DNA of 64,000 nt from Sphingomonas trueperi (GCF_011927635.1 NZ_JAATJB010000008.1:62001-126000), one strand, 5' to 3'; numbered from the stretch's first letter, positions 8,871 to 17,817 are shown. Numbers and translations are program-made. Notes: a model not told the origin generated them from the sequence alone.

Positions 8871-10019
8871 TCAGGCCTTGAGGATCAGCCCCCTGCGGTC
8901 CATCCACCAGCCCACCGCCCAGCACAGCATCGTATAGGCGAAGGCGCAGAGCAGCGACCCGAACGGCCCCGGCGCGATCGCCTGGAAGATGCCCACGCCC
9001 GCCGCATCGTACACGCCGCCATGCTCGCCCGCCGGAATCATCCCCAGCACGGTGACGAACAGCTCGGAGAAGAGGTAGATCGCCAGCGGGTTGCGCCCGA
9101 GGATGGTGAAGAAGCGGCTGCCGCGCTTGAAGCCGGCAATCTCGATCAGCCAGATCGTGGCCCCCAGCAGCAGCAGGTCGAGCCCGACGGTGAGCAGGAC
9201 ATAGGAGCCGGTCCACAGCTTCTTGGCGATCGGGAACCACGGCGACCAGGCGAGCCCGGCTACGACCAGCGCGACGCCGACGAGCGCCATGCGGCCGACG
9301 GTGCGGCGCAGGTCGCTGCCTTGGACGATGGCGAGGCCCGCCAGATAGCCGGCGATCACGTTGACCGTGGCGGGCAGGGTGCCCAGCAGGCCTTCGGGAT
9401 CGAAGCCGGCGTCCTTCTTGTAGAGATGGCCGGGTCCCAGCAGCCACAGGTCGATCTGCGTGCCGATATTGGCATATTTGTCATAGGCCATCCCCGGTGG
9501 GCTGAAGGCGAGCAGGATCGTCCAATAGCCGAGCAGCAGCGCGATGGCGGCGAGCAGCAGCTGGCGGGGCTTGAGCCAGCGGATCAGCAGGGCGGCCAGC
9601 ACATAGCAGAGCGCGAGGCGCTGGAGCACGCCGGGCACGCGGGTGAGCGCGAAGGGCTTGAGCTCCCAGCCGTTCGCGCCCTGCTCGACGAAGGGGAACC
9701 AGTACATCAGATAGCCGAGCACGAAGATGATCGCGCCGCGTTTGAACAGCCGGGCGAGGAACGGCCCGGTCGCCACCGGTTTGCGGAAGGCGAAGCTCAT
9801 CGCATTGCCCATCGCAAACAGGAAGGTGGGGAACACCAGGTCCGCCAGGGTGAAGCCGAACCACTTGGCATGCACCAGCTGCGGATAGGGCTCGGCGCCC
9901 GGGCCGGAGGTGTTGACCAGGATCATCAGGAAGATCGTGGCACCGCGAAACACGTCCAGCGCGAGGAAGCGCGGCTTGCCGGCGAGCGCGGCGACGGTGT
10001 TGGCCTGGGTCTCGGTCAT
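8871..10019 (-). CDS. NagX/HGSNAT-like membrane acyltransferase (DUF5009 family)
   Basis: A 382-residue polytopic inner-membrane protein with about ten hydrophobic helices. The start has the family motif LALDVFRGATIFLMILVNTSG, followed by VFPTFLFAMGNAMSFAF and a C-terminal ILGRNPLAIYLFSELF. This is the bacterial relative of human heparan-alpha-glucosaminide N-acetyltransferase (HGSNAT) and of the NagX proteins in GlcNAc-use loci. Some members may transport or acylate sugars, and the reaction here is not proven. The ATG overlaps the stop of the GH89 gene as ATGA (10016-10019), so the two are translationally coupled. The frame is open upstream, but only inside GH89 sequence. The context suggests it handles amino sugars released by or presented to the GH89 enzyme. 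Confidence 0.85.
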   Translation of the reverse strand: MTETQANTVAALAGKPRFLALDVFRGATIFLMILVNTSGPGAEPYPQLVHAKWFGFTLADLVFPTFLFAMGNAMSFAFRKPVATGPFLARLFKRGAIIFVLGYLMYWFPFVEQGANGWELKPFALTRVPGVLQRLALCYVLAALLIRWLKPRQLLLAAIALLLGYWTILLAFSPPGMAYDKYANIGTQIDLWLLGPGHLYKKDAGFDPEGLLGTLPATVNVIAGYLAGLAIVQGSDLRRTVGRMALVGVALVVAGLAWSPWFPIAKKLWTGSYVLLTVGLDLLLLGATIWLIEIAGFKRGSRFFTILGRNPLAIYLFSELFVTVLGMIPAGEHGGVYDAAGVGIFQAIAPGPFGSLLCAFAYTMLCWAVGWWMDRRGLILKA

Positions 10020-12367
10020 CGGGCGTCGCTTTCTGCGAGGAGCGTGCGGGCAAGGGCTAGCGGGGCCGCGGGCCGCTGGCGAGCCCACATCTTGCCGTCC
10101 TTGAGCCAGCCAGCCTGCCAGTCGCGGATCGCGGCGGCGGCGGCCTTGGCGTCGAAGTCGGTGTGCGCGGCAGCGGCGGCGCGCTGGGCGGCGAGGAAGC
10201 GCTGCCAGCGCGGCCAGTAATAGCCGATGTACAGGCCCTGCCAGGCGCGCGAGGCATAGTCGGAGAGGTGGCCGGTGCCGCCCCACACGGTCACCACCGC
10301 CTTGGCCTGTTCGACGAACGCCGCCTTTTCGGCGGGCGTGTCGCCATAGGCGGCAGCGTCGGCGAGCCAGCTGCCCAGCGTCTCCTGCTGGTTGCCGGCG
10401 ATGGCATCGATGTCTTTCGCCAGCTTCTCGGCTGCCGCCGTGGCGCGGTCGCCGGTGGCGAGGTCGCCGGCCTTGTAGGCGGCGACGGCGGCCTTGATCC
10501 GGTCGTCGAGCTTCACGCTGGCATAGTGGCGGGCGAGGTCGACCACGTCATAGGTGTAGAGCGGCTCGCCGGCGTGCTGCGGCGCCTGGGCGAGCAGTGC
10601 TTCGATTCCGGCGCGGAGTGCCGCCGGGTCGCCCGGGGCGGCGGGATAGTCCGCGCCGTCGAGGCTGGGGAATTTGAACAGCAGATAGGCGCCGGCCTGC
10701 TCGCGCCACCAGCGCGGGGTCCAGTAGCGGGTGGTGTAGGCACCCGCGATCGCCTTGTCCCAGGCGGCGACCAGCGCGGGCGAGGTCTTGCCGTAGCGGG
10801 CCTTGGTATAGTCGCCCAGCCACGCATCGAGCGGGCGGGCATCGCCCTTCGCATCGATCTCGCCCCAGGCGAGGTCATAGGCATAGGCATAGGCGATGCT
10901 GTTGCTGTGCAGCCCTTCCGGGAACAGCCCGAAGCCACGCATCCGCCCATGGCCCGGGTTGGCAAGCGCGGCGGTCATGTCGCTGCGGTAGAAGTTCAGG
11001 TCGCCATAGACCGGGTTGCTGCCGCCGTAATTGTGGACATAGCCGTACGCCCAGCCCTTGCCGTAAAAGGCCTCGGTCGCGTTCCAGATGCCGGGATAAC
11101 GATCGTTGCCGATGTCGAGCACCAGCATGCGCTCGTCGGGCACCTTGGAGAGGAAAGCGGCAATCGCGTCGGGCGTCCAGAAGGCCTTGTCGGCGCCGAA
11201 CAGCCAGCCCTGCATCACCCAGGTCGCGCCCGGCGCGGCGGCAGTGATCGAGCGGTAGAGCCGCTCGCCATAGGCTGCGAGGCGGGCGTCGCGCACTTCC
11301 TTGGGAAGTGCTGCGGCGCGCGTGGCGGCGGTGTTGGCGATCGCGTCGCCATAGGTCGCGGCGCGGGCGTCGCTGCCGTCCTCGGCGATCGGCGGCACCA
11401 TCTCGTTGAAGGCGTCGGCGAGGTAATATTCGCCGGGGCCATAGGTCGCGGTGTAGAGCTGGAGGAAGCGCGCGGCGAGCTTGGCGAAGAGCGGGTCGGA
11501 CGGGTCGAGCCAATAGGTGCCGGGAAAGCCCTCCCATTGCCGCATCTGGTAGATCTTCGCCTCCGGGTGCGCCTTGGCGAAGGCCTCGGGAACATAGCCG
11601 GAGAAGGCCGGCAGGATCGGCTTCATGCCAAGCGACCGCATCCGGGCGAGGATCTGGCGCTGCAGGACGCGCTTCTTCTCGATCCAGTTGGCCGAGAGCG
11701 GTGCGCGGTAGCCGGCGATATTGCCCATCCGCTGCCAGGGGAGGAAGGGCGCGGCGGAAAGGCCGTAGGCGATCTGGGCGTCGTTCATGCCCTGCTCGCG
11801 CCACAGCGCGCGCCAGACATGCTCCTGCCCCTCCATCGCCAGCGGCGTGTCGACGCCGTGCGCGGCCATCCAGTCGATCTCGCGCTCCCAGCGGCCCCAG
11901 TTCCACCAGGGGGTGGTGTAGCCATAGGTGCAGGTGTTCAGATACGTCCGCAGCGAGAAGGGCGAGGCGACCACGCCGCTGTCATAGCCGTCGCGCAGCG
12001 CCAGCGGGCGATTGCGGACGCCCTCCCAGGAAACGAACAGGCTACCCTGCTGGCCCAGCGCGCGGGCGGCACCGCGCACCAGCGCGACGGGCGAGGTGCC
12101 TTCGATCCGCAGCCGCCCGCCTGCGGTGCGGGCGCGGAACTGCGGGGTGGCGCCGGGAGCCAGCGCCAGGTCGATCCTGGTAGTGTCGGCGCCGAGCCGC
12201 GCCAGCACGGCGCGCGCGGCGGCGGTCTGCGCTTGCGGCGCGGCGGCGGGTGCCGGCCGGCCGGGCAGCGCCGCGGCGGGGGTGGCAAGGACGAGCGCGG
12301 CCGCGACCGGGCCGAGCAGGGGAAGGCGGCGGGCGACGGATACGACCAAGTCAGACTCTCCAGACAT
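10016..12367 (-). CDS. Alpha-N-acetylglucosaminidase, glycoside hydrolase family 89
   Basis: A 783-residue NAGLU-type enzyme removing terminal alpha-linked GlcNAc from glycans. A signal peptide is visible (about 1-34, ending TPAAALPG), so it is exported, probably to the periplasm. The small N-terminal domain (about 45-125) precedes the catalytic barrel, with TYGYTTPWWNWGRWEREIDW and MALEGQE-like LAMEGQEHVWR. The two catalytic glutamates of GH89 match Glu322 in ADAFNEMVPP and Glu484 in GLFPEGLHSNS. The C-terminal helical domain runs from about 540 to the end. ATG 12367 was chosen because it begins the signal peptide. The longer frame overlaps the TBDR gene upstream. It lies 50 bp after the TBDR and overlaps the acetyltransferase. 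The substrate could be heparan-like or mucin-type alpha-GlcNAc. The sequence does not decide. Confidence 0.93.
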   Translation of the reverse strand: MSGESDLVVSVARRLPLLGPVAAALVLATPAAALPGRPAPAAAPQAQTAAARAVLARLGADTTRIDLALAPGATPQFRARTAGGRLRIEGTSPVALVRGAARALGQQGSLFVSWEGVRNRPLALRDGYDSGVVASPFSLRTYLNTCTYGYTTPWWNWGRWEREIDWMAAHGVDTPLAMEGQEHVWRALWREQGMNDAQIAYGLSAAPFLPWQRMGNIAGYRAPLSANWIEKKRVLQRQILARMRSLGMKPILPAFSGYVPEAFAKAHPEAKIYQMRQWEGFPGTYWLDPSDPLFAKLAARFLQLYTATYGPGEYYLADAFNEMVPPIAEDGSDARAATYGDAIANTAATRAAALPKEVRDARLAAYGERLYRSITAAAPGATWVMQGWLFGADKAFWTPDAIAAFLSKVPDERMLVLDIGNDRYPGIWNATEAFYGKGWAYGYVHNYGGSNPVYGDLNFYRSDMTAALANPGHGRMRGFGLFPEGLHSNSIAYAYAYDLAWGEIDAKGDARPLDAWLGDYTKARYGKTSPALVAAWDKAIAGAYTTRYWTPRWWREQAGAYLLFKFPSLDGADYPAAPGDPAALRAGIEALLAQAPQHAGEPLYTYDVVDLARHYASVKLDDRIKAAVAAYKAGDLATGDRATAAAEKLAKDIDAIAGNQQETLGSWLADAAAYGDTPAEKAAFVEQAKAVVTVWGGTGHLSDYASRAWQGLYIGYYWPRWQRFLAAQRAAAAAHTDFDAKAAAAAIRDWQAGWLKDGKMWARQRPAAPLALARTLLAESDAR

Positions 12368-12417
12368 CGAAAACGATGGGGGCGGCGCCGTCGTCACGGC
12401 GTCGCCCCCGGGTATTG

Positions 12418-15126
12418 TTACATCTTCAGCGTTGCCGACAGGTAGAAGCTGCGGCCATAGAAGCTGCTCTCCTGCCATACCGCCGGATCGCGGAAATAGG
12501 CCTGTTCGCGGCTGTTGTTGAGGTTGATCACCCCGGCCGCGAAACTCAGCCAGCTGTTCGGCGAGTAGCCACCGCTGAGGTCGAACTGGGTGCGCCCCTT
12601 CACGACATGGCCTTCGCGGGCGAAGAAGCTGTCGGCGCTGTTCTGCTCGTAGCTGCTGCGGTGGTTGATCGAGAGGCGGATGTTGAACTGCTCGTTCTCC
12701 CAATAGGGCGAGACGTTCCACGTCACCTTCGACAGGTTGCGGATCGTATAGCCCGTGCCGATCGCCACCTTCTGCGGATAGACCCGGGTAAAGTTGGCGA
12801 GCAGCCCGAGGCCGTCGAGCGGCAGGATACGATCGAACGACTGGTTCCAGCTGATCTCGAAGCCCTTCACGCGGATGGTGCTGGGATCGTTGAGCGTCTG
12901 GGTGATGTCGTAGATATTGCCCTTGGCATCGACGCAGTCATTGCCCGCCGTGCTGAGCGCGGTGCCGTTGAACAACGTCGGGCAGATCAGGCGCGAGAAG
13001 GTGCCGTTCTTGATCCATTTGTAGAAGCCGTTGAGCGCGATCGTGCTCGAGCGGGTGGGATACCATTCCACGCCGAGGTCGAGCTGGTTCGCGGTCAGCG
13101 GCTTGAGACCGGCCTGGCCGAGATCCACCGTGATCGTATTGGTATTCGCCGGGAAGGTGTTGGGCGAACTGCTGGTGGTCTGCGCCATGGACGTGTTCGA
13201 ATCCATGATCGGGCGGACCAGCACCTTGGCCGCGGCGAAGCGGACCTGCACCGTGCGCGTCGGCTCCAGCACCAGGTTCAGGCTGGGCAGGACATTGTCG
13301 TAGCGCTGCTCGACGGCGTACTCGCCCACCTTCTGCTGCACTTCTTCATAGCCGTCGGTGCGCGGGGCGGTGATGTTGCCCTGTACCTTCTGCTTGGTGT
13401 GCTCGTAGCGCACGCCGAGATTGCCGCGCAGCGTCATCCCGCCGAGCTGGGTGTCGATGTCCGCCATCGCATAGGCCGAGGGCATGAAGCGATCGACATG
13501 GTAGCTGGCTTCGGGCGCGAAGATGTCCGGCACGGTGATCCCGGCCGCGGCCAGCGCCTTGTCATAGGCGCCGAGATCGGGGCCGATCCAGGCGCCGGGG
13601 ATGCCCGAATCGCCGTTGAGGAAGCCCGAGACCGGATAGTTGCTCGTCGCCATCTGCGGGAAGATCGGGCTGGAAGGCTTCGGCTGGTTGGCCAGCGCGA
13701 TCATGTCGTGGCGGCTCACGTCGCGGCTGAAGATCTCGTGGCGATACTTGGCACCGACGCTGAACTTGGTGAAGGGGCCGAAGGAGACTTGCTTGTACAG
13801 ATCCGCCTGGCCCGAGGTTTCGCTCGACGCCATCTGGCGGGTCGCGCCGTTGGGATATTCGTTGCGGGTCAGCGTCGCCGGGGCGTAGAGCGCGGTGCTC
13901 GAAAGATCGGTGCCGACGCTATACTTCACCGAGTCCGGGTTCGAGAAATCGATCGTCGCGGTGGGGATGTTCACCCCCAGGATCGCGGCGGCCTCGCGCT
14001 GATAGGTGCTGCCCTTGGTGTAGTTGAACACCGTGCGCGCCGACCAGCCATCGTCGCCGGTCCACTTGCCCGAGAGCGTATAGCCCTGGCTGACGAGGTT
14101 GCGATCCTCGTGCTGGCGGTTGTTCTCCATGGTGAAGTTGGTCGCGGTCGCCTTGGTGGCGACGCCGTTGACGACGTTGCTGCCGACGATGCTGGAGGTG
14201 TTGAACAGGAACACCTGCTGGTTCACGTCGTAATCGGTGATGTCCTTGGCGTAGATCGCGCTGGCATCCACTTCGATCCGGTCGCTGGGGCGCCACTGGA
14301 CGCCGCCGCTGCCCATCAGCCGTTCGGTATCGCGGTCGATGCGGCGATAGCGCGGGCGGCGGGGGACGGTGACGGTGGCCCCGGCGGCCGTCTGGGTGGC
14401 CCAGCGGTCCATCCAGAAATAGTCGGCGCGATCCTTCAGCTTCTGGTAGCCGAGATTGACATAGACGCCGAGCGTGCCGTCGGCGAACTGGTCGACATAG
14501 CTGCCGCTGATCTTCGGCGTGATCTTGCCGCCGGCATATTCGGAATTCTGGCCCTTCACCGACAGGACCAGCTGGCGCTCCTTATAGTCGAGCGGCATCG
14601 TCGTCTTGATGTTGACCGTGCCCGAAAGGCCGCCCGCATCCATGTCCGCCGTCGGCGACTTGATCACCTCGATCGCGTTGGCGAGTTCGGTCTGGATGAT
14701 GTCGTAGCGGAAGCCGTCGGTGAAGTCGGCGCTCTTGAAAGTCTGGCCGTTGACGGTGGTCATCGCATATTGCGGGCCCAGGCCGCGGATGCTGATCGTC
14801 GCGCCGCGCCCGTTGATGTTGGACATCTGCACGCCCGAAATGCGCTGGATCGCCTCGGTGATGTTCTCGCTGGGGAACTTGCCCAGATCCTCGGCCGAGA
14901 TGCCGTCGGTGACGCGGATGTCCTTCCGCTTGGCTTCGATGGCGTTGTCGATCGACGCGCGGATGCCGTTGACGACGATCTCGCCGTCTTCCTGCCCTGC
15001 CGGCGCGCCGTCGGTCTGCGCCTGCGCGGCGGTGGCGAAGCTGAGCGCGGCGATGCATCCCGACGCGAGCAGGATGGTTTTCGCAATCGTTCTCACTGGC
15101 GTGCGAAGGCTTTGATCCGTCGGCAT
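12418..15126 (-). CDS. TonB-dependent outer-membrane receptor of the glycan operon
   Basis: A 902-residue receptor with a signal peptide (1-37, ending ATAAQAQ), a plug domain and a long beta-barrel that ends in an aromatic/hydrophobic terminal strand, SFYLSATLKM. Plug marks are EIVVNGIRASI (TonB-box-like, about 48-58), IQRISGVQMSNINGRG, TISIRGLGPQYAMTTVNG and the GGLSGTVNIKT segment. This arrangement is the TonB-Xanth-Caul type, which often imports oligosaccharides in Caulobacter, Xanthomonas and Sphingomonas. It is the first gene of the operon with GH89 and the acetyltransferase. The natural inference is uptake of an alpha-GlcNAc-containing oligosaccharide into the periplasm. GGGGGG about 6 bases before the ATG may serve as ribosome binding site. 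Confidence 0.93.
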   Translation of the reverse strand: MPTDQSLRTPVRTIAKTILLASGCIAALSFATAAQAQTDGAPAGQEDGEIVVNGIRASIDNAIEAKRKDIRVTDGISAEDLGKFPSENITEAIQRISGVQMSNINGRGATISIRGLGPQYAMTTVNGQTFKSADFTDGFRYDIIQTELANAIEVIKSPTADMDAGGLSGTVNIKTTMPLDYKERQLVLSVKGQNSEYAGGKITPKISGSYVDQFADGTLGVYVNLGYQKLKDRADYFWMDRWATQTAAGATVTVPRRPRYRRIDRDTERLMGSGGVQWRPSDRIEVDASAIYAKDITDYDVNQQVFLFNTSSIVGSNVVNGVATKATATNFTMENNRQHEDRNLVSQGYTLSGKWTGDDGWSARTVFNYTKGSTYQREAAAILGVNIPTATIDFSNPDSVKYSVGTDLSSTALYAPATLTRNEYPNGATRQMASSETSGQADLYKQVSFGPFTKFSVGAKYRHEIFSRDVSRHDMIALANQPKPSSPIFPQMATSNYPVSGFLNGDSGIPGAWIGPDLGAYDKALAAAGITVPDIFAPEASYHVDRFMPSAYAMADIDTQLGGMTLRGNLGVRYEHTKQKVQGNITAPRTDGYEEVQQKVGEYAVEQRYDNVLPSLNLVLEPTRTVQVRFAAAKVLVRPIMDSNTSMAQTTSSSPNTFPANTNTITVDLGQAGLKPLTANQLDLGVEWYPTRSSTIALNGFYKWIKNGTFSRLICPTLFNGTALSTAGNDCVDAKGNIYDITQTLNDPSTIRVKGFEISWNQSFDRILPLDGLGLLANFTRVYPQKVAIGTGYTIRNLSKVTWNVSPYWENEQFNIRLSINHRSSYEQNSADSFFAREGHVVKGRTQFDLSGGYSPNSWLSFAAGVINLNNSREQAYFRDPAVWQESSFYGRSFYLSATLKM

Positions 15127-15252
15127 TTCATACCCCCCGAGTGGTTGAACCCAATGTTCGGTGCGCGCCCATGCCCTCCCATGGCATCTGTTCTGAATCA
15201 GGCGCTGCGCGGGATATTGGTCGGTATCGGTCCTATGGTGTCAAGGCCAATT

Positions 15253-15278
15253 TAATACAAAAACAAATGTTGGTATTA
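15253..15278. promoter_or_regulatory. AT-rich inverted repeat upstream of the glycan-operon receptor
   Basis: TAATAC (15253-15258) and GTATTA (15273-15278) form a 6-bp inverted repeat with a 14-bp spacer. The spacer holds a second small palindrome, AACAAATGTT (15262-15271). On the minus strand a TTGACA hexamer follows at about 15236-15241, so this may be an operator just upstream of the promoter. It sits 127-152 bp before the receptor ATG in an otherwise GC-rich region. LacI-type repressors often use such sites in glycan loci. No adjacent regulator supports a specific factor. Confidence 0.4.
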
Positions 15279-15388
15279 CCTCTTTGCCTGACCCGTGCTG
15301 CCAAAGCGCTGGAAAACGAGCGCAAAAAGGGGTGTCGCCGAACCGCAACAGGTCCGGCGAAACCGCATCTACAGCGAAATGGGTAAGG

Positions 15389-15871
15389 TCAGGCGATGCG
15401 GGGAGCGAGGATTCGCATCAGCGCCTCGCAGCCTGCCGCATCGCCAGCGTCGAAGCGTGCGCGCAGGGGGCTGTCGAGATCGAGCACGCCGAGCAGTTCG
15501 CCTTGGTGGACGATCGGCACGACCAGCTCGGAGCGGCTGGCGGCGTCGCAGGCGATGTGGCCGGGAAAGGCATGGACGTCCTCGACCAGCTGCGTCTCCC
15601 GCGTCGCCGCGGCAGCACCGCACACGCCCTTGCCGAACGGGATGCGGATACAGGCGGCCTTGCCCTGGAAGGGGCCCAGCACCAGCTCGTCCTTCACGTT
15701 GCGGTAGAAGCCCGCCCAGTTGAGATCGGGCAGATATTGGCCGATCAGCGCGGAGACGTTCGCCATGTTGGCGATCGCGTCCGGCTCGTCAGCGGTCAGC
15801 GAATCGAGAGCGGCGGCGAGGTCGCGATAGAGCTCGGCCTTGGTGTCGGCGGTGATGTCGAAGCTGTACAT
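15389..15871 (-). CDS. msrC: Free methionine-(R)-sulfoxide reductase (GAF domain)
   Basis: A 160-residue single GAF-domain protein like E. coli YebR/fRMsr, which reduces free methionine-R-sulfoxide in the cytosol. The three conserved Cys are present in the right context: AACIRIPFGKGVCGAAA, then GHIACDAASRSELVVPI. N-terminal NWAGFY and C-terminal GVLDLDSPLRARFD are also typical. The frame is open farther upstream into a REP-like repeat, so the ATG at 15871, where homology begins, is preferred. The gene stands alone in its direction. Next upstream on the same strand is arfB, separated by the hairpin repeats at 15924-16021. Confidence 0.9.
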   Translation of the reverse strand: MYSFDITADTKAELYRDLAAALDSLTADEPDAIANMANVSALIGQYLPDLNWAGFYRNVKDELVLGPFQGKAACIRIPFGKGVCGAAAATRETQLVEDVHAFPGHIACDAASRSELVVPIVHQGELLGVLDLDSPLRARFDAGDAAGCEALMRILAPRIA

Positions 15872-15923
15872 GGCCGCGATGTAGGAGATCGCGGCGCTGG
15901 GTGCGAGGGGGCTTGCTCCACGA

Positions 15924-15953
15924 CCGTCATTCCGGCGAAAGCCGGAATCCATT
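15924..15953 (+). repeat. REP-like hairpin unit A
   Basis: The core is a perfect 7-bp stem TTCCGGC/GCCGGAA closed by a GAAA loop. It is flanked by CCGTCA and TCCATT. The same 30-base element recurs at 15992-16021 in opposite orientation, 38 bases away. The element does not code. It lies between two genes and looks like the short palindromic repeats scattered in alphaproteobacterial genomes. Confidence 0.75.
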
Positions 15954-15991
15954 GGGGGCTCCGCCATGTTTCCTGCTGCGGCCGAGTGGCG

Positions 15992-16021
15992 AATGGATCC
16001 CGGCTTTCGCCGGGATGACGG
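15992..16021 (-). repeat. REP-like hairpin unit B, inverted copy of unit A
   Basis: The core is TCCCGGC/GCCGGGA closed by TTTC. It is the reverse-complement form of unit A, with one base changed on each side of the stem, so pairing is kept. The flanks AATGGA and TGACGG match those of unit A. The pair could fold into one long cruciform or act as an mRNA-stabilising 3' element for arfB. Confidence 0.75.
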
Positions 16022-16042
16022 CTAAACTGGTCGTGGCGGCCC

Positions 16043-16444
16043 TCAGTCGAAGCTGACCTTGCCGCGCCCGGCCTTCACCGCTGATCGCCCCTTCTTCGCA
16101 TCCACCCTGCGCGCCTTGGCCGCCTTGCTCGGCTTGGTCTTGATCCGCTTGGCCTGGCGCTCATGGGCCTTGTCGATCAGCTCGGACAGGCGCTGGCGGG
16201 CGTCGGTGCGGTTGGCGTCCTGGGTGCGGTATTGCCGCGCGGTGATCAGCAGCTCGCCGGCCGAGGTCATCCGCGTGCCGGCGAGTTCCTTGAGCCGTTC
16301 ATAGGCATAGGGCGAAAGCCCCAGCTTGAAGACGTCCACCCGCAGTTGCACCGCGGTCGCCACCTTGTTGACGTTCTGCCCGCCGGGTCCGGTCGCGGCG
16401 AGGAACTTCTCCTCGAGGATCGCCGCGTCGGGGATCTCAGCCAT
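16043..16444 (-). CDS. arfB: Alternative ribosome-rescue factor ArfB (peptidyl-tRNA hydrolase)
   Basis: A 133-residue protein of the YaeJ/ArfB/ICT1 family. It releases nascent chains from ribosomes stalled without a stop codon. The release-factor GGQ loop is seen as GPGGQNVNKVATAVQLR (about 19-35), and the C-terminal tail is very basic (AKRIKTKPSKAAKARR), as needed for binding the mRNA channel. At 133 residues it is close to the E. coli protein (140). The ATG overlaps the end of the pseudouridine synthase gene by 8 bp, so the two are probably one transcript with rluA first. Confidence 0.95.
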   Translation of the reverse strand: MAEIPDAAILEEKFLAATGPGGQNVNKVATAVQLRVDVFKLGLSPYAYERLKELAGTRMTSAGELLITARQYRTQDANRTDARQRLSELIDKAHERQAKRIKTKPSKAAKARRVDAKKGRSAVKAGRGKVSFD

Positions 16445-17096
16445 GCGCCGGTCGGCCGAAGCCGATATGGTGGAAGCGCGCGGGCAAAGGCGCGTCGCCG
16501 TGCACGTCGGGCTTGCCCGGGCGCGGCACGGTGATCGACTGGGCGTGGAGCATCAGCGCCGGGCCGCGCCGGCCGTACACGGGGTCGCCGACGATCGGAA
16601 TGCCGATGCCTTCCAGCGCATGGACGCGGATCTGGTGGGTGCGGCCGGTCTCGGGATAGAAGGCGACCAGCGCGCGGCCGTCATGGACTTCCATCCGCTT
16701 CCAGCGGGTGCGCGCGGACTTGCCCTTGGGATCGTGCGTCATCCGCCAACCTTCTTCGATCGTCGAGACCTTGCCGAGCGGCAGGTCGATCTCGCCGCTT
16801 TCGGTTTCGGGCACGCCGTCGAGGATGGCGACATAGCGCTTGGTGACCTGGCCGGCCTCGAACGCCTGGCCGAAACGCTTCATCGCCTTGGGATTGCGCG
16901 CGAGCAGCAGGCAGCCGCTGGTATCGCGGTCGAGCCGGTGGACGGGGACGGGCAGCCGCTCGAAGCCGAAGGTCAGCTGCTCGAGCAGATCCTCCAGGCT
17001 CTCGCTGCGGTCGCGCGGGCGATCGACGGGCAGGCCCGCCGGCTTGTCGATGATCAGCGCTTCGCCGTCGATGAAGAGTACCCGGTCCTTGAACAT
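16437..17096 (-). CDS. RluA-family pseudouridine synthase
   Basis: A 219-residue RNA pseudouridine synthase. The catalytic motif HRLDRDTSGCLLLA holds the active-site Asp, with the KPAGLPVDRP entry loop upstream. YPETGRTHQIRVHA and GDPVYG are the typical later motifs. No S4 RNA-binding domain is present, so it is of the short RluA/RluC-catalytic-only kind. The RNA target cannot be read from the sequence. It is followed at an 8-bp overlap by arfB, giving a small translation-quality operon. Confidence 0.92.
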   Translation of the reverse strand: MFKDRVLFIDGEALIIDKPAGLPVDRPRDRSESLEDLLEQLTFGFERLPVPVHRLDRDTSGCLLLARNPKAMKRFGQAFEAGQVTKRYVAILDGVPETESGEIDLPLGKVSTIEEGWRMTHDPKGKSARTRWKRMEVHDGRALVAFYPETGRTHQIRVHALEGIGIPIVGDPVYGRRGPALMLHAQSITVPRPGKPDVHGDAPLPARFHHIGFGRPAHG

Positions 17097-17143
17097 GGGC
17101 GGGATATAGCGCGCCGGACGAAATGCGCGAGCCCGGATACGAA

Positions 17144-17174
17144 AACGGCCGGAGCAGGGGGCGCTCCGGCCGTT
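17144..17174 (-). terminator. Intrinsic terminator of wrbA
   Basis: A perfect 12-bp stem AACGGCCGGAGC / GCTCCGGCCGTT with a 7-base loop. Read on the minus strand the stem is followed by TTTTCG, a short U-run. It lies about 40 bp after the wrbA stop and before the pseudouridine synthase gene, so it should end the pirin-wrbA transcript. Confidence 0.75.
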
Positions 17175-17214
17175 CTGGGGGCTGCGCGCTACGCTACCGG
17201 CGCAGTCCTCGGGG

Positions 17215-17817
17215 TCACGCCTTCAGCTTGGCCGCGGTCTCGGCGACGCGGCGGCCCTGGTAGCGCGCGCCTTCCAGCTCGACATCGCTCGGCAGGCGGC
17301 TGCCGTCGCCATCGGCGATGGTGCTGGCGCCGTACGGGGTGCCGCCCTTCACTTCGTCGACACCCATCTGGCCCTGGAAGCCATAGTCGAGGCCGACGAT
17401 GGTCATGCCGAAGTGCAGCAGGTTCGTCAGGATCGAGAACAGCGTGGTTTCCTGGCCGCCATGCTGCGAGGCGGTCGAGGTGAAGGCAGCGCCGACCTTG
17501 CCGTTCAGCTGGCCCTGGAACCACACGCCGCCGGCCTTGTCCCAGAATGCCGCCATCTGGCTGGCCATACGGCCGAAGCGGGTCGGCGCGCCGACGATGA
17601 TGCCGTCATACTGGGCGAGCTGGTTGGGATCGTCGAACAGCGGGTGGCTGTCGTCGACGCGGAAGCCGGCGGCCTGCGCGACTTCGGCCGGCGCGGTCTC
17701 GGCGACGCGGCGCACGTCCACTTCCGCACCGGCGCTGCGTGCGCCCTCGGCGACGGCATCGGCCATCTTCGCGAGGTGGCCATAGGACGAATAGTAGAGA
17801 ACGAGGATCTTGGTCAT
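17215..17817 (-). CDS. wrbA: NAD(P)H:quinone oxidoreductase, WrbA type
   Basis: A 200-residue flavodoxin-fold protein that reduces quinones by two electrons with FMN, avoiding semiquinone radicals. Family marks are the FMN-phosphate loop [19 protein letters not shown] at the N-terminus, [16 protein letters not shown] and [15 protein letters not shown]. The length matches E. coli WrbA (198). It follows the pirin gene by 48 bp on the same strand. The divergent LysR gene probably controls both. A role in quinone or electrophile stress is inferred from the family and the partner. Confidence 0.94.
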   Translation of the reverse strand: MTKILVLYYSSYGHLAKMADAVAEGARSAGAEVDVRRVAETAPAEVAQAAGFRVDDSHPLFDDPNQLAQYDGIIVGAPTRFGRMASQMAAFWDKAGGVWFQGQLNGKVGAAFTSTASQHGGQETTLFSILTNLLHFGMTIVGLDYGFQGQMGVDEVKGGTPYGASTIADGDGSRLPSDVELEGARYQGRRVAETAAKLKA

